Counted from the stretch's first letter, positions 9,055 to 17,938 are shown. The stretch: DNA of 64,000 bases from Klenkia brasiliensis (GCF_900100695.1 NZ_FNCF01000007.1:140154-204153), one strand, 5' to 3'. Notes: a model not told the origin generated them from the letters alone. Translations and numbers: made by a program.

Positions 9055-9921
9055 TCAGCGGCGGGCCCAGGAGGCCAGGTAACTGCGGTGCAGCCACCCG
9101 TCCACCCAGGCGTGGTCGGGCTCGTCGGGCACGGTGGCGCTGTCCCGCAGCTCGACCAGGCGGCGCTCGGCGTCGTCGACCGCGGCCACGACCTCGGGCA
9201 GCGGCACCTCGCCGGCACGGACCGCGCGCAGGTACGAGCGGTCGGGTTCGGGCACGGGCAGGGAGATCCGCCCGGTGCTCAGCAGCTCGACCCCCTGCAC
9301 GCCCAGCCGCAGCGCGTGCATCGCGTACTTGGTGTCGTAGCCGTGCACGGCCACCAGCTCGGGCCGGTTGGTGTGGGCGCCGGCCTCGCCGGTCATCGCC
9401 GCGCGCTGGCCGGCCAGGTAGCCGAGGAACCTGTCGGCGGCCAGCCGCGAGACGAACCGGTGCGCGTTGTCGACCAGCTCGGCCCCCGCCTCGTCGCGGT
9501 GCACCACCTCGGCGTCGGGCACGAAGAGCAGCAGGAGCACCGTGGGGTTGCCGGCCAGCGCCAGCCGCGCCCACTTGCGCGCCGAGTAGACGACGACGTC
9601 CAGGTCCCCGGCGCCCGACCGGTTCGCCAGGCCGCCCGGCCGGTCCCACACGGTGTGCCGCTGGTACTGCTCGAACGGGATGCCGCCACCCACCCGGGCC
9701 ACCCCGGTCACGAACTCCGGCGGCTCGAGGCAGATGCCCATCTCGTCCCGGTCGTCCTGCCCGGAGATCGACGTCCCGTGCACCCCCGACCCGACCTGGA
9801 CCCGCAGGATGGTGCCCTCCTCGGCGATGCGGCGGGCCTGCTCGGAGGCGTGCGGGTGGTCGTAGCCGGGCGGCAGCGACCGGTCGCCGAGCACCACCTT
9901 CGACGGGAACGGTGCGGACAC
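9055..9921 (-). CDS. Predicted nucleotidyltransferase (YcgL/COG3541-like)
   Basis: 288-residue protein with the Pol-beta-like nucleotidyltransferase signature near the N-terminus: VGSGVHGTSISGQDDRDEMG, where the glycine-serine start and DxD-type acidic pair would bind a metal-nucleotide. A later block, KWARLALAGNPTVLLLLF, and GYDTKYAMHALRLG match the predicted-nucleotidyltransferase family often found in phage and bacterial genomes, whose substrate is mostly unknown. GTG codons at 9930 and 9921 are both possible starts; 9921 is used because GGGAG lies 10 nt upstream. Its start faces that of the CCA-type enzyme only about 18 nt away. Confidence 0.75.
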   Translation of the reverse strand: MSAPFPSKVVLGDRSLPPGYDHPHASEQARRIAEEGTILRVQVGSGVHGTSISGQDDRDEMGICLEPPEFVTGVARVGGGIPFEQYQRHTVWDRPGGLANRSGAGDLDVVVYSARKWARLALAGNPTVLLLLFVPDAEVVHRDEAGAELVDNAHRFVSRLAADRFLGYLAGQRAAMTGEAGAHTNRPELVAVHGYDTKYAMHALRLGVQGVELLSTGRISLPVPEPDRSYLRAVRAGEVPLPEVVAAVDDAERRLVELRDSATVPDEPDHAWVDGWLHRSYLASWARR

Positions 9922-9939
9922 GACGGCCACACTCCCACC

Positions 9940-11295
9940 ATGACCACCCTCCCGGCAGCCGGTTTCGCCGACACCGTCCTGGCCGCCGTCACCCGCGCCG
10001 GAGGGCGGCCCTACCTGGTGGGGGGCTGCGTCCGTGACCGGTTGCTCGGCGTCCCGGCGGGCGACGTCGACGTCGAGGTGTTCGGGCTGGCGCTGGCCGA
10101 GGTCGCCGCCGCGCTGCGCGGGGTCGGCCGGGTCGACGAGGTGGGCCGCGCCTTCGCCGTCCTCAAGGTGCGCCGGGACGGCGTGGACGTCGACGTCGCC
10201 GTCCCGACCGCGGGACCGGGCACCGCACCCGAGGACGCCGCCCGGCGGCGGGACTTCACCGTCAACGCGCTGATGCTCGACGCCGCGACCGGCGAGGTCC
10301 TCGACGTCGTCGGTGGGCGGGCCGACCTCCGGGACGGCGTCCTGCGGCACACCGGGCCCGCCTTCGCCGACGACCCGCTGCGGGTGCTGCGCGGGGTCCG
10401 CTTCGCCGCCCGGTACGGGTTCCGGTTCGCGCCGGGGACGGCGGCGCTGTGCCGCACGCTGACCCCCGCGGGTCTGCCGGCGGAGCGGGTGTGGGGCGAG
10501 TGGCGGCGCATCGGCGAGGAGGGCCGGCACCTGTCCGCCGCGCTGGCCGCGCTCGCCGCGACCGGCTGGCTGGCGCACGTGCCGAAGCTCGCCGCCCTCG
10601 CCGGCGTCCCGCAGGACCCGCACTGGCACCCCGAGGGCGACGTGCTCACCCACGCCGGCCTCGCCGGGGACGCCGCCGCCGCACTCGCCGACGAGGCGGG
10701 GCTGACCGGGGAGGACCGCGCCGTGGTCGTGCTCGCCGCGCTGCTGCACGACGTCGGCAAGGCCGGCCACACCCAGGTCCGGGCCGACGGCCGGATCACC
10801 TCCCACGGCCACGCCGAGGCCGGGGCCGAGATCGCCCGCGAGGCGCTCACCGCGCTGGGTGCGCCCGAGGCGTTCGTGGCGCGCGTCGTCCCGCTGGTGC
10901 GCGAGCACATGGTCGCGACGGGCCCGACCGGTGCTCCACGGCGCACGGTGGTCCGCCGGCTGGCCCGCCGCCTGGCACCGGCGACCGTGGCCGAGTGGTC
11001 GCTGGTGTGCGGGGCCGACCGGGCCGGCCGCGGGTCCGGCGCAGGGCCGAACCCGACGCTGGCCTGGCTCGCCCTGGCCGAGGCGGCGGGGGTGGACCGC
11101 GAGCCGTCCCGCCCGCTGCTGCGCGGCGCCGACCTGGTCGCCCTGGGCCGCGCACCCGGGCCCGGGTTCGGCGCGGTCCTGGCCGCGGCGCTGGAGGCCC
11201 AGGACGAGGGGGCGTTCGCCGACACGGCCGGTGCCCGGGCGTGGCTCGCCCGGCTCGACGCGGACGGCGGTCTGGACCGGTTGCTGGGCGGATGA
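9940..11295 (+). CDS. CCA tRNA nucleotidyltransferase-like protein with HD domain
   Basis: 451-residue class II nucleotidyltransferase. Head domain: YLVGGCVRDRLLGVPAGDVDVEVFG with catalytic aspartates at about 42 and 44, then RRRDFTVNALMLD (about 102-114) and the DDPLRVLRGVRFAARYGF neck motif (about 144-161). An HD phosphohydrolase domain follows with LLHDVGK at about 269-274 and SHGHAEAGAE. This architecture matches multifunctional CCA proteins that repair tRNA 3' ends, though poly(A)-polymerase-like activity cannot be excluded. Actinobacteria usually carry another CCA enzyme elsewhere, so this may be a second, specialised copy. ATG start without a visible Shine-Dalgarno sequence, facing another nucleotidyltransferase gene. 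Confidence 0.85.
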   Translation: MTTLPAAGFADTVLAAVTRAGGRPYLVGGCVRDRLLGVPAGDVDVEVFGLALAEVAAALRGVGRVDEVGRAFAVLKVRRDGVDVDVAVPTAGPGTAPEDAARRRDFTVNALMLDAATGEVLDVVGGRADLRDGVLRHTGPAFADDPLRVLRGVRFAARYGFRFAPGTAALCRTLTPAGLPAERVWGEWRRIGEEGRHLSAALAALAATGWLAHVPKLAALAGVPQDPHWHPEGDVLTHAGLAGDAAAALADEAGLTGEDRAVVVLAALLHDVGKAGHTQVRADGRITSHGHAEAGAEIAREALTALGAPEAFVARVVPLVREHMVATGPTGAPRRTVVRRLARRLAPATVAEWSLVCGADRAGRGSGAGPNPTLAWLALAEAAGVDREPSRPLLRGADLVALGRAPGPGFGAVLAAALEAQDEGAFADTAGARAWLARLDADGGLDRLLGG

Positions 11296-11327
11296 CCCGG
11301 CTCAGCTGCAGCCGGTGCCGGCGTGGG

Positions 11328-12119
11328 TCAGCGCGGGACGACCTCGGTCACCCCGGAGACCATCAGCCCGGTGGCCCCCTCGGCCAGCGCCTGCTGCGCC
11401 TGCGCCGCGGTCGCCACCACGTGGCCGAACACCGGCTTGCCCGTGCCGACGGCGTCCGTCCAGGCCGACGCCGGTCCGTCCCAGGGCAGGGCGAGCAGGT
11501 CGTAGCGCTCCTGGTCGGCGTCGAACGTCGGCAGGTCGGCGACGAACCAGTAGCCCCAGGTGAGGTACCCGCGCCGGTGCGCGGCCTCCGGCACCGCGAC
11601 CGACGGGCCGTAGCTCTTGAGCACGAACCGGTCGGGTCCGCCGGCGGCGTCGAGCAGGTCGAGCAGGCCGGCCGGGTCGGCGGCGGGCTTGTCGTCGATC
11701 AGCCACACGCGGTCGGGGTGCTCGGCCAGCACGTCGGACAGCCGGGCCAGCGGCTGGTCGCCGTCGACCGTCCGCAGCGCCGACAGCTGCGCCCACGTGC
11801 TGGTCGCGATGTCGAGGTCGGCGTCGAACTCCGCACCCGTCGTCGCGTCGTGGCAGACCACCCAGACCCCGTCGGCGGTGAGCCAGACGGGTGCCTCCAG
11901 CGCCAGGGTCGGCGACCAGTCCGCCGCCTGGTCGTAGGCGTAGGAGGTGCCCTCGGGCCAGTCGGCGCTGCCGCCGCGGTGCGCGGCGAGCGACGGTGTC
12001 TGCGCCAGCCACACCTCGACCGGCGTGCGGATCGGCTGGACGGCCCCGGTCACCGGGCTGCCGCAGCCGGCCAGCACCAGCCCGCCGACGAGCAGCACCA
12101 GGCCGAGCCGGGGCCTCAC
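11328..12119 (-). CDS. Glycerophosphodiester phosphodiesterase-like lipoprotein
   Basis: 263-residue exported lipoprotein. The first 19 residues form a lipoprotein signal with lipobox LAGC (lipidated Cys19). The rest is a TIM-barrel GDPD-type domain: AAHRGGSADWPEGT (substrate/metal region), WVVCHDATTG (catalytic His), and WLIDDKPAADP near strand four, where active family members usually have an ExK-type site. The glutamates typical of the active site are partly replaced, so activity is plausible but uncertain. GTG start overlapping the stop of the 12116-12313 gene by 4 nt (GTGA). Confidence 0.8.
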   Translation of the reverse strand: MRPRLGLVLLVGGLVLAGCGSPVTGAVQPIRTPVEVWLAQTPSLAAHRGGSADWPEGTSYAYDQAADWSPTLALEAPVWLTADGVWVVCHDATTGAEFDADLDIATSTWAQLSALRTVDGDQPLARLSDVLAEHPDRVWLIDDKPAADPAGLLDLLDAAGGPDRFVLKSYGPSVAVPEAAHRRGYLTWGYWFVADLPTFDADQERYDLLALPWDGPASAWTDAVGTGKPVFGHVVATAAQAQQALAEGATGLMVSGVTEVVPR

Positions 12120-12313
12120 CGGTTCTGGCGGCGGGCCACCAGCACGGCGACGGCCAGCACCAGCGCCAGCGGTGCCCAGCTCGGGAGGTCGAAGCCCCCC
12201 AGCAGGAGACGGGCGATCGCGAGGACGACCTGGAAGACCACGAAGAAGCCGACCAGCAGCAGGATGAAGTACAGGACCGGTCGTTCCATCTGGAGGCGGC
12301 GCAGGTAGTCCAT
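12116..12313 (-). CDS. Small two-helix membrane protein
   Basis: 65 residues, too short for a family assignment. The sequence begins MDYLRRLQMERPVLYFILLL and holds two hydrophobic segments (about residues 14-38 and 45-60) ending in a basic RRQNR tail. It overlaps the GDPD-like lipoprotein gene by 4 nt, so the two are probably co-translated. Function unknown. The coupling makes it a credible gene despite its size. Confidence 0.7.
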   Translation of the reverse strand: MDYLRRLQMERPVLYFILLLVGFFVVFQVVLAIARLLLGGFDLPSWAPLALVLAVAVLVARRQNR

Positions 12314-12376
12314 GTCTCCATCATCCCCGGCCAGCACCGGGAACAGGTCGGGACGTGGCCGTGCTGCCCCGTGGTG

Positions 12377-13474
12377 ATGAGCACCGACACCAGCACCCCG
12401 ACCCCTCCCTTCCTCGGCGCCCACGCCCTCGTCGTCGGCGCGAGCGGCATCACCGGCAGCGCGCTGGTGGAGAAGCTGACCGCCGGCGGCTGGGAGGTCT
12501 CCGGCCTCTCGCGCAACCCCGTCCCGGGGTCCAGCGCCCGGCACGTCCGCGCCGACCTGCGCTCGCCGGACTCCCTGGCCGAGGCGCTCGGCGAGCTGCG
12601 GCCCACCCACGTCTTCTTCTGCGCCTGGTCCCGGCAGGACACCGAGGCGGAGAACATCGTGGTCAACCGGGCGATGGTGGCCGACCTGCTCGCCGCGCTG
12701 GCGCCGGGGCGCAGCGTCCGGCACGTCGCGCTGGTCACCGGCCTCAAGCACTACCTCGGCCCGTTCGAGGCCTACGCGCAGGGCGAGATGCCCGACACCC
12801 CGTTCCACGAGGACGCCGAGCGGCTGCCGGTGCAGAACTTCTACTACGCCCAGGAGGACGCGCTCTTCGAGGCCGCGGCGCAGCAGGGGTTCACCTGGAG
12901 CGTGCACCGCTCGCACACCGTCATCGGCCACGCCGTGGGCAACGCGATGAACATGGGCTCGACGCTGGCCGCGTACGCCGCGATCTGCCGCGCCGAGGGC
13001 CGGCCGTTCACCTTCCCCGGCTCCGCGACGCAGTGGAACTCGCTGGTCGACATGACCGACGCCGGCCAGCTCGCCGACCACATGGTGTGGGCCTCGACCA
13101 CCGAGGCCGCCGCCGACCTGGCCTTCAACGTGGTCAACGGCGACGTCTTCCGGTGGCGCTGGATGTGGCCGCGCCTGGCCGCCGCGCTCGACGTCGAGCC
13201 CGCCGGGTTCGCCGGTGAGCCCCAGCCGCTGGAGCAGCAGATGGCCGGCGCCGAGGAGGTGTGGGCGCGGGTCGTCGCCGAGCACGGGCTCGTGGAGCCG
13301 GACCTGTCGCGGGTCGCGTCGTGGTGGCACACCGACTCCGACCTCGGCCGCGACATCGAGGTGGTCGCCGACATGAGCCGGTCGCGGCTGCTCGGGTTCA
13401 CCGGCTACGTGCGCACCGAGGACTCCTTCCTGCGGCTGTTCGACCGCTACCGCGCCGACCGTCTCATCCCGTGA
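12377..13474 (+). CDS. PRISE-family NAD(P)-dependent SDR reductase
   Basis: 365-residue extended short-chain dehydrogenase resembling progesterone 5-beta-reductase/iridoid synthase-like (PRISE) enzymes that reduce activated C=C bonds. Seen: the Rossmann motif ALVVGASGITGSALVEKL, the family-typical VTGLKHYLGPFE and NFYYAQEDALFEAA with the catalytic Tyr and nearby residues, and WSVHRSHTVIGHAVGNAMNMG. Length and block order match bacterial PRISE homologues. ATG at 12377, divergent from the small membrane protein, monocistronic. The natural substrate is unknown. Confidence 0.88.
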   Translation: MSTDTSTPTPPFLGAHALVVGASGITGSALVEKLTAGGWEVSGLSRNPVPGSSARHVRADLRSPDSLAEALGELRPTHVFFCAWSRQDTEAENIVVNRAMVADLLAALAPGRSVRHVALVTGLKHYLGPFEAYAQGEMPDTPFHEDAERLPVQNFYYAQEDALFEAAAQQGFTWSVHRSHTVIGHAVGNAMNMGSTLAAYAAICRAEGRPFTFPGSATQWNSLVDMTDAGQLADHMVWASTTEAAADLAFNVVNGDVFRWRWMWPRLAAALDVEPAGFAGEPQPLEQQMAGAEEVWARVVAEHGLVEPDLSRVASWWHTDSDLGRDIEVVADMSRSRLLGFTGYVRTEDSFLRLFDRYRADRLIP

Positions 13475-13516
13475 CGACGCCGGGCCGGGGCGGGGAGGTC
13501 ATCACCGGACTCCCCA

Positions 13517-14131
13517 TCACGACCTGATGTCCTGCCCGGCCTCCCGCTCGTCCAGCCACGGTCCGGGCGGGTCGGCCGGGCGGCCGGCCAGCCGGAGCAC
13601 CAGGGTCAGCGCCCGGTCGACGACGGCGTCCACCGCGAGCCCGACGGCGACCACCACCGACACCGGCAGCACCAGCGGGCTGACCGCCACCGACAGCAGC
13701 AGGACGGCGGGGGCGTCGCGGGCCCACCCGGGACGGCGCACCGGGCTCGCCAGCGCGCCCCACCGGACACCGGTCCACATCACCCAGCGGCGCAGCACCG
13801 GCGTCCCGAGCTCACGGCACATGCGGCGGAACACCCCGTCGGCGTCCCGGCTGCTGATCACCCCGGCCGCGATGCCGACGTCGCAGAACCAGTCGTGCAC
13901 GATCGCGGCCGCCGTCCACGGGCCGTCCGCGGGGATCAACCACCGCACCGGGACGGGCACCGAGGCGAAGTCGGACTCGAAGCCCGCCGGCACGACCCAC
14001 TGCTCGGCGCGGCCCGCGTAGACCAGCGGGGAGGTCAGCGTCCAGTGCCCGCTGGCGGTCTGCTCCACGCGTGGACGGGTCAGGAACGGCACGCGAACAG
14101 TCTGGACCCCCAGGTCGGGGGGCTGGACCAC
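13517..14131 (-). CDS. DUF1353-domain protein with C-terminal membrane segment
   Basis: 204 residues. The N-terminal part matches DUF1353: [37 protein letters not shown], then [11 protein letters not shown] with a conserved His-Asp. This family of unknown function occurs in phage and bacterial genomes. Here a hydrophobic segment (about residues 145-175) follows, so the protein may be membrane-anchored. The frame is open to 14425, but the GTG at 14131 is preferred because GGAGG lies 7 nt upstream. It is divergent from a secreted transglycosylase gene; a cell-wall link is possible but not shown. Confidence 0.75.
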   Translation of the reverse strand: MVQPPDLGVQTVRVPFLTRPRVEQTASGHWTLTSPLVYAGRAEQWVVPAGFESDFASVPVPVRWLIPADGPWTAAAIVHDWFCDVGIAAGVISSRDADGVFRRMCRELGTPVLRRWVMWTGVRWGALASPVRRPGWARDAPAVLLLSVAVSPLVLPVSVVVAVGLAVDAVVDRALTLVLRLAGRPADPPGPWLDEREAGQDIRS

Positions 14132-14208
14132 ATCGTTGCCTCCGCTTACGGTCGGGGGCAGTGGTCGGGTCGACGGGGGCCGGGCCGGCGGACGGTGGGG
14201 GAGGCACG

Positions 14209-15675
14209 ATGGGCCGCGGACCCGGTACGACGTTGCTGCTGGCCGTGCTCGGTGGCGTGGCCGTCGCGACGCTCCCGGCCGTCGTCGGACCGGGCGCCGC
14301 CACGTCGGCGCAGCCGCGGCACGAGGAGCTCGCCCTGGCCGCCGCCCGCGTGGTCGACCCCGACCTCGACCTGGACGGCGGCGTGCCGTCGACCCGGCGG
14401 GGTGCCACCGGCGCCGGGGACGCACCCGTCGGCGCGGACGACGCCCCGCCGACGCACCGGTCCGGCTCGGTGGACCCCGACCTGGACGGCGGACCCCGGC
14501 CGTCGGCCACCAGCTCCTCGAGCGTCCCGGCCTCGGGGCTGGCCGCGTCCGGCATCCCGACGACGGCGCTGGAGGCCTACCGGGCCGCGGCCGCCGCGCA
14601 GGACTGCGGCATCGAGTGGCCGCTGCTGGCCGCGATCGGGCGCGTGGAGTCCAACCACGGCCGGTTCGGCGGCGCGGTGCTGCGGACCGACGGCACGTCC
14701 AGCCCGAAGATCATCGGCATCCCGCTGGACGGCGGCCCCGGGGTCGCCACGATCACCGACACCGACGGCGGCCGCTACGACGGCGACGCGGTGCACGACC
14801 GGGCGGTCGGCCCGATGCAGTTCATCCCCGGCACCTGGGCCCGCTACGCCGCCGACGGGGACGGCGACGGCGTGCGCGACCCCTTCGACATCCACGACGC
14901 CGCCACGGCCGCGGCCGACTACCTCTGCACCGCCGGCGGCGACCTGTCCGACGCGGCCGGGCAGGCCCGGGCGGTGCTCGCCTACAACCGGTCGCAGACC
15001 TACGTGGACACGGTCCTGGGCCTGGCGGCGACGTACGCGGGCACCGAGGTGGCCGAGGTCCCGACGCCGACGGCACCGCCTGCGGTCCCGCCCGCCGCAC
15101 CCCCCGCGCCGGTCGCGGACCCGACCCCTGCGCCGCAGCCGGCCCCTGCGCCGGAGCCCGCCCCGAGCCCGACGCCGACGCCCAGCCCGACGCCGACGCC
15201 CAGCCCGGAGCCCACCCCGAGCCCGACGCCGACCCCGAGCCCGACGCCGACCCCGGAGCCCACCCCGGGTCCGGACCCGAGCCCGACGCCGACCCCGAGC
15301 CCGACACCGGAGCCGTCGCCGACCCCGGAGCCCACCCCGGCCTGTCCCGGCGAGGGGGCACCGGCCGTCGTCGACGTCCTCGACGGCACCGGGCGGTCGG
15401 GTGCGGCCGACGAGCTGGTCGCCGACCTGACCGCGGCCGGCCTGACCGCGGGCACGGTGACCGTCGCCGACGGTGGCGGAGCCGCGGTCGAGGGGCCGGC
15501 CGGCGACGGCGGGGCCGCTTGGCTCGCCGACGCGCTCGGGCTCACGGAGCTGGCCCGGGACGCCGAGGTCGAGCACGTGACCCTCGTGCTCGGCCCGGGC
15601 ACGGCCGCCGACGACCGGACGGCCGACCTGCTGGCCGCCGTCGACGCCCTGCCCGACTGCACGCCGGCCGGCTGA
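14209..15675 (+). CDS. Secreted lytic transglycosylase with Pro-rich linker and LytR_C-like domain
   Basis: 488 residues. An N-terminal signal peptide ([20 protein letters not shown] region) leads into an acidic spacer and a lytic transglycosylase domain: [17 protein letters not shown] with the catalytic Glu, then [20 protein letters not shown], then [15 protein letters not shown] long Pro/Thr/Ser/Glu linker occupies about residues 305-377. The C-terminus (about 380-488, [20 protein letters not shown] onward) resembles the LytR C-terminal domain. It would cleave peptidoglycan glycan strands outside the membrane, with the linker reaching through the wall. ATG with GGGGGAGG 5 nt upstream. The combination with a LytR_C-like domain is unusual. 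Confidence 0.87.
   Translation: MGRGPGTTLLLAVLGGVAVATLPAVVGPGAATSAQPRHEELALAAARVVDPDLDLDGGVPSTRRGATGAGDAPVGADDAPPTHRSGSVDPDLDGGPRPSATSSSSVPASGLAASGIPTTALEAYRAAAAAQDCGIEWPLLAAIGRVESNHGRFGGAVLRTDGTSSPKIIGIPLDGGPGVATITDTDGGRYDGDAVHDRAVGPMQFIPGTWARYAADGDGDGVRDPFDIHDAATAAADYLCTAGGDLSDAAGQARAVLAYNRSQTYVDTVLGLAATYAGTEVAEVPTPTAPPAVPPAAPPAPVADPTPAPQPAPAPEPAPSPTPTPSPTPTPSPEPTPSPTPTPSPTPTPEPTPGPDPSPTPTPSPTPEPSPTPEPTPACPGEGAPAVVDVLDGTGRSGAADELVADLTAAGLTAGTVTVADGGGAAVEGPAGDGGAAWLADALGLTELARDAEVEHVTLVLGPGTAADDRTADLLAAVDALPDCTPAG
15121..15336 (+). repeat. Pro-Thr/Ser/Glu-coding tandem repeat
   Basis: Low-complexity coding repeat inside the transglycosylase gene, built from degenerate units of the type CCGACGCCGACCCCGAGC that encode PTPTPS and PEPTPS. 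It gives an extended linker of about 70 residues. Repeat number may vary between strains by replication slippage. Confidence 0.85.
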
Positions 15676-15721
15676 CCGGGGCCGGCGTGCGGTCCACCGC
15701 CGTCGGCACGACGATCCAGCC

Positions 15722-16642
15722 GTGACCGTCCCGCTCTCGCGCTGGCCCACCCCGCTGGACCCCGCCCCGCGGCTCGCCCGGGCGATCGGCCTGCACCCGG
15801 CCGACCTGTGGGTGAAGCGGGACGACCTGACCGACCTCGGCGGCGGCAACAAGATCCGCAAGCTCGAGCACCTGTTCGCCGAGGCCGAGGGGGCCGGCGC
15901 GACGGTGCTGGTCACCGAGGGTGGCGTACAGAGCAACCACGCCCGGATGACCGCGGCGGCCGCCGCGCGGCGCGGGCTGGGCTGCGTGCTGGTGCTCTCC
16001 GGGGACCCCGACCCGCGGCACCCCGGCAACCTGGCCCTGGAGGGGCTGTTCGGCGCCCGGGTGGTGGTGGGCCCGGCGGTGGACGACGTCGTGGCCCAGC
16101 TGCGGGAGGCGGGGGAGCGGCCCTCCGTCATCCCGCTGGGCGGGTCGTCGGTCACCGGGGCCCGCGGCTACCTGACCTGCGCCGCCGAGCTCGCCGAGCA
16201 GGCACCGGACGCCGTGCACGTGGTGACCGCCGTCGGCTCCGGCGGCACGATGGCCGGGCTGGTCGCCGGCCTGGGTGCGGCCCGGGTGCTCGGCGTGCAC
16301 ACCGGCGCGGTCCCCGACCCGGAGGCCCGGGTGGCCGCGCTGGTCGCGGCGCTGGGCGGCTCGGCCGCGGGCCTGCGGCTGCGCACCGACCAGGTGGGGG
16401 ACGGCTACGGCGCGTTGACGACCGCCGCCGAGCACGCCATCCGCACGGCGGCCGCCACCGAGGGGCTGGTGCTGGAGCCGACCTACACCGGCAAGGCCCT
16501 CGCCGGCCTGGTCGCCGCCGTCCAGGAGGGCGCCGTCCGCCCCGGTGAGCGCACCGTCTGGCTGCACACCGGCGGCCTGCCCGGGCTGTTCGGCCACCCG
16601 TTCGCCGAGCAGGTGGCCCGGGAGGTGCTGGACCGGTCTTGA
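15722..16642 (+). CDS. PLP-dependent deaminase (D-cysteine desulfhydrase/ACC deaminase family)
   Basis: 306-residue fold-type II pyridoxal-phosphate enzyme. The PLP-binding lysine is K44 in DLGGGNKIRKLEHL. The substrate-carboxylate loop is TEGGVQSNHARMTAAAAARRG, and the phosphate-binding glycine loop is VTAVGSGGTMAGLVAGLG. This family includes D-cysteine desulfhydrase and 1-aminocyclopropane-1-carboxylate deaminase, which sequence alone does not separate here. GTG start 46 nt after the transglycosylase stop. The terminal LHTGGLPGLFGHPF is typical of the family. Confidence 0.9.
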   Translation: MTVPLSRWPTPLDPAPRLARAIGLHPADLWVKRDDLTDLGGGNKIRKLEHLFAEAEGAGATVLVTEGGVQSNHARMTAAAAARRGLGCVLVLSGDPDPRHPGNLALEGLFGARVVVGPAVDDVVAQLREAGERPSVIPLGGSSVTGARGYLTCAAELAEQAPDAVHVVTAVGSGGTMAGLVAGLGAARVLGVHTGAVPDPEARVAALVAALGGSAAGLRLRTDQVGDGYGALTTAAEHAIRTAAATEGLVLEPTYTGKALAGLVAAVQEGAVRPGERTVWLHTGGLPGLFGHPFAEQVAREVLDRS

Positions 16643-16696
16643 CGGCGGGGCCGTGCGGGAGTGTGCTGCGGTGGACCCGCCAGACCGGAGCCCATC

Positions 16697-17500
16697 GTGA
16701 GCCACGCCGCCACCTCCTTCCACGGCTCGATGCCGGCCGCCTACGAGGACGGCCTGGTCCCGGTCCTGTTCGAGCCCTACGCCGCGGTCGTGGCCGACCG
16801 GGTCGCCGCGTCGGGGCCCCGCCGGGTGCTGGAGGTCAGCGCCGGGACCGGTGTCCTCACCCGGGCGCTCGCCGCCCGGCTGCCCGGTGCCGACGTCCTC
16901 GCCACCGACCTCAGCCCGGCCATGGTCGAGCTGGCCGCACGCATCTCGGCCCGACCCGGGGTGCGCTGGCAGCAGGCCGACGCGCTCGCCCTCCCGGCCG
17001 GGGACTGCACCGTCGACGTGGTCACCTCGCAGTTCGGCCTGATGTTCGTCCCCGACCCGGTGGCCGCGCACCGCGAGGCACGGCGCGTGCTGGTCGACGG
17101 CGGCCGGCTGGTGGTCGCCGTCTGGGGCCACCTCGCCGGCAACGGGCTGGCCGCCGCGCTCGACGCGGCGCTCCGGGCCCGGTGGCCCGACGCCACCACG
17201 ACGTTCGTGGGGCGCACCCCGCACGGCTACGGCGACCCCGACCGCGTGGCGGCCGACGCCACGGCCGCCGGGTTCCGCGACGTGCAGGTGGAGACGGTCG
17301 CCCTGGTCAGCCGGGCGCCGTCGGCGTCGGGGGTCGTGCGGGCCTTCCTCGCCGGGACCCCGCTGGGCATCGAGGTGCTCGAGCGCGAGGGGAGCACCGA
17401 GGGCGCCGCCGCCGACCTGGTCGCCGAGGTCGCCCGGCGGTTCGGCGACCACCCGGTGGAGGCGCCGATGACGGCGTTGCTGCTCACCGCGACCAGGTGA
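16697..17500 (+). CDS. Class I SAM-dependent methyltransferase
   Basis: 267 residues from the GTG at 16697, which has GGAG 6 nt upstream; an in-frame start at 16661 is less likely. The methyltransferase core is clear: RRVLEVSAGTGVLTRALAARLPG (SAM-binding motif I), VLATDLSPAMVELAA (motif II acidic residue), VDVVTSQFGLMFVPDP and REARRVLVDGGRLVVAVWG. It resembles UbiE/Methyltransf_11 proteins. Substrate unknown. It converges with a PPOX-family gene 10 nt away. Confidence 0.85.
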   Translation: MSHAATSFHGSMPAAYEDGLVPVLFEPYAAVVADRVAASGPRRVLEVSAGTGVLTRALAARLPGADVLATDLSPAMVELAARISARPGVRWQQADALALPAGDCTVDVVTSQFGLMFVPDPVAAHREARRVLVDGGRLVVAVWGHLAGNGLAAALDAALRARWPDATTTFVGRTPHGYGDPDRVAADATAAGFRDVQVETVALVSRAPSASGVVRAFLAGTPLGIEVLEREGSTEGAAADLVAEVARRFGDHPVEAPMTALLLTATR

Positions 17501-17510
17501 GCCCGGGCGG

Positions 17511-17909
17511 TCAGCCCTGCGGGGAGTGCACCGAGTCGGCCTCGACCTTGATCACCAGGCGCTGCTGGTCCCGGCCGCCGTACCAGGGGTAGGGCCCGCC
17601 CAGGTACTTCTGCGCCAGCGCCTCGATGTGCTCCACGGCGCCGTCGGCCGTGACGTCCACGACCCGGCCGCGGACGGCGTAGTACCGCGACGGGTCGGCC
17701 GGGTCGGCGACGTTCAGCGCCACCCGGGGGTCGCGCTCGACGTTGCGCACCTTCTGGAACCCGGCGACGGAGTTGATCCGGATGCGGCCCCGGTCGTCGG
17801 CGTCGACCCACGTCTGGGTCAGCTGCGGGCCGCCGTCGGGCATCAGGGTGGCGACGAAGCAGGGTGCGGGCGAGCGCAGCAGCGCCAGCAGGGCGGCGGG
17901 GAGGTCCAT
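17511..17909 (-). CDS. PPOX-class F420/FMN-dependent oxidoreductase
   Basis: 132-residue split-barrel flavin or F420-binding protein. Typical blocks: APCFVATLMPDGGPQLTQTWVDAD, RIRINSVAGFQKVRNVERDPRVALNVADP, YYAVRGRVVDVTADGAVEHI and a C-terminal YPWYGGRDQQRLVIKVEAD. In actinobacteria such proteins are usually F420H2-dependent reductases or biliverdin-reductase-like enzymes; the substrate here is unknown. The ATG start has no Shine-Dalgarno sequence, but TAGCGT sits 6 nt upstream, suggesting a leaderless transcript. Divergent from the BtuF-like gene. Confidence 0.88.
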   Translation of the reverse strand: MDLPAALLALLRSPAPCFVATLMPDGGPQLTQTWVDADDRGRIRINSVAGFQKVRNVERDPRVALNVADPADPSRYYAVRGRVVDVTADGAVEHIEALAQKYLGGPYPWYGGRDQQRLVIKVEADSVHSPQG

Positions 17910-17938
17910 GGCCCGACGCTACGACCTACCGTCGGGGC
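17910..17938. promoter_or_regulatory. Compact divergent double promoter, both transcripts probably leaderless
   Basis: Only 29 nt separate two divergent start codons. On the plus strand TACCGT (17927-17932) lies 6 nt before the ATG at 17939. On the minus strand TAGCGT (complement of 17916-17921) lies 6 nt before the ATG at 17909. Both fit the actinobacterial TANNNT -10 box placed for transcription starting at the start codon. The -35 regions would lie inside the opposite genes. Confidence 0.6.

Noticed and set aside
15121..15336. CRISPR-like or intergenic tandem repeat
   Set aside because: The repeat is in frame inside the transglycosylase gene and encodes a Pro-rich linker; no spacers.
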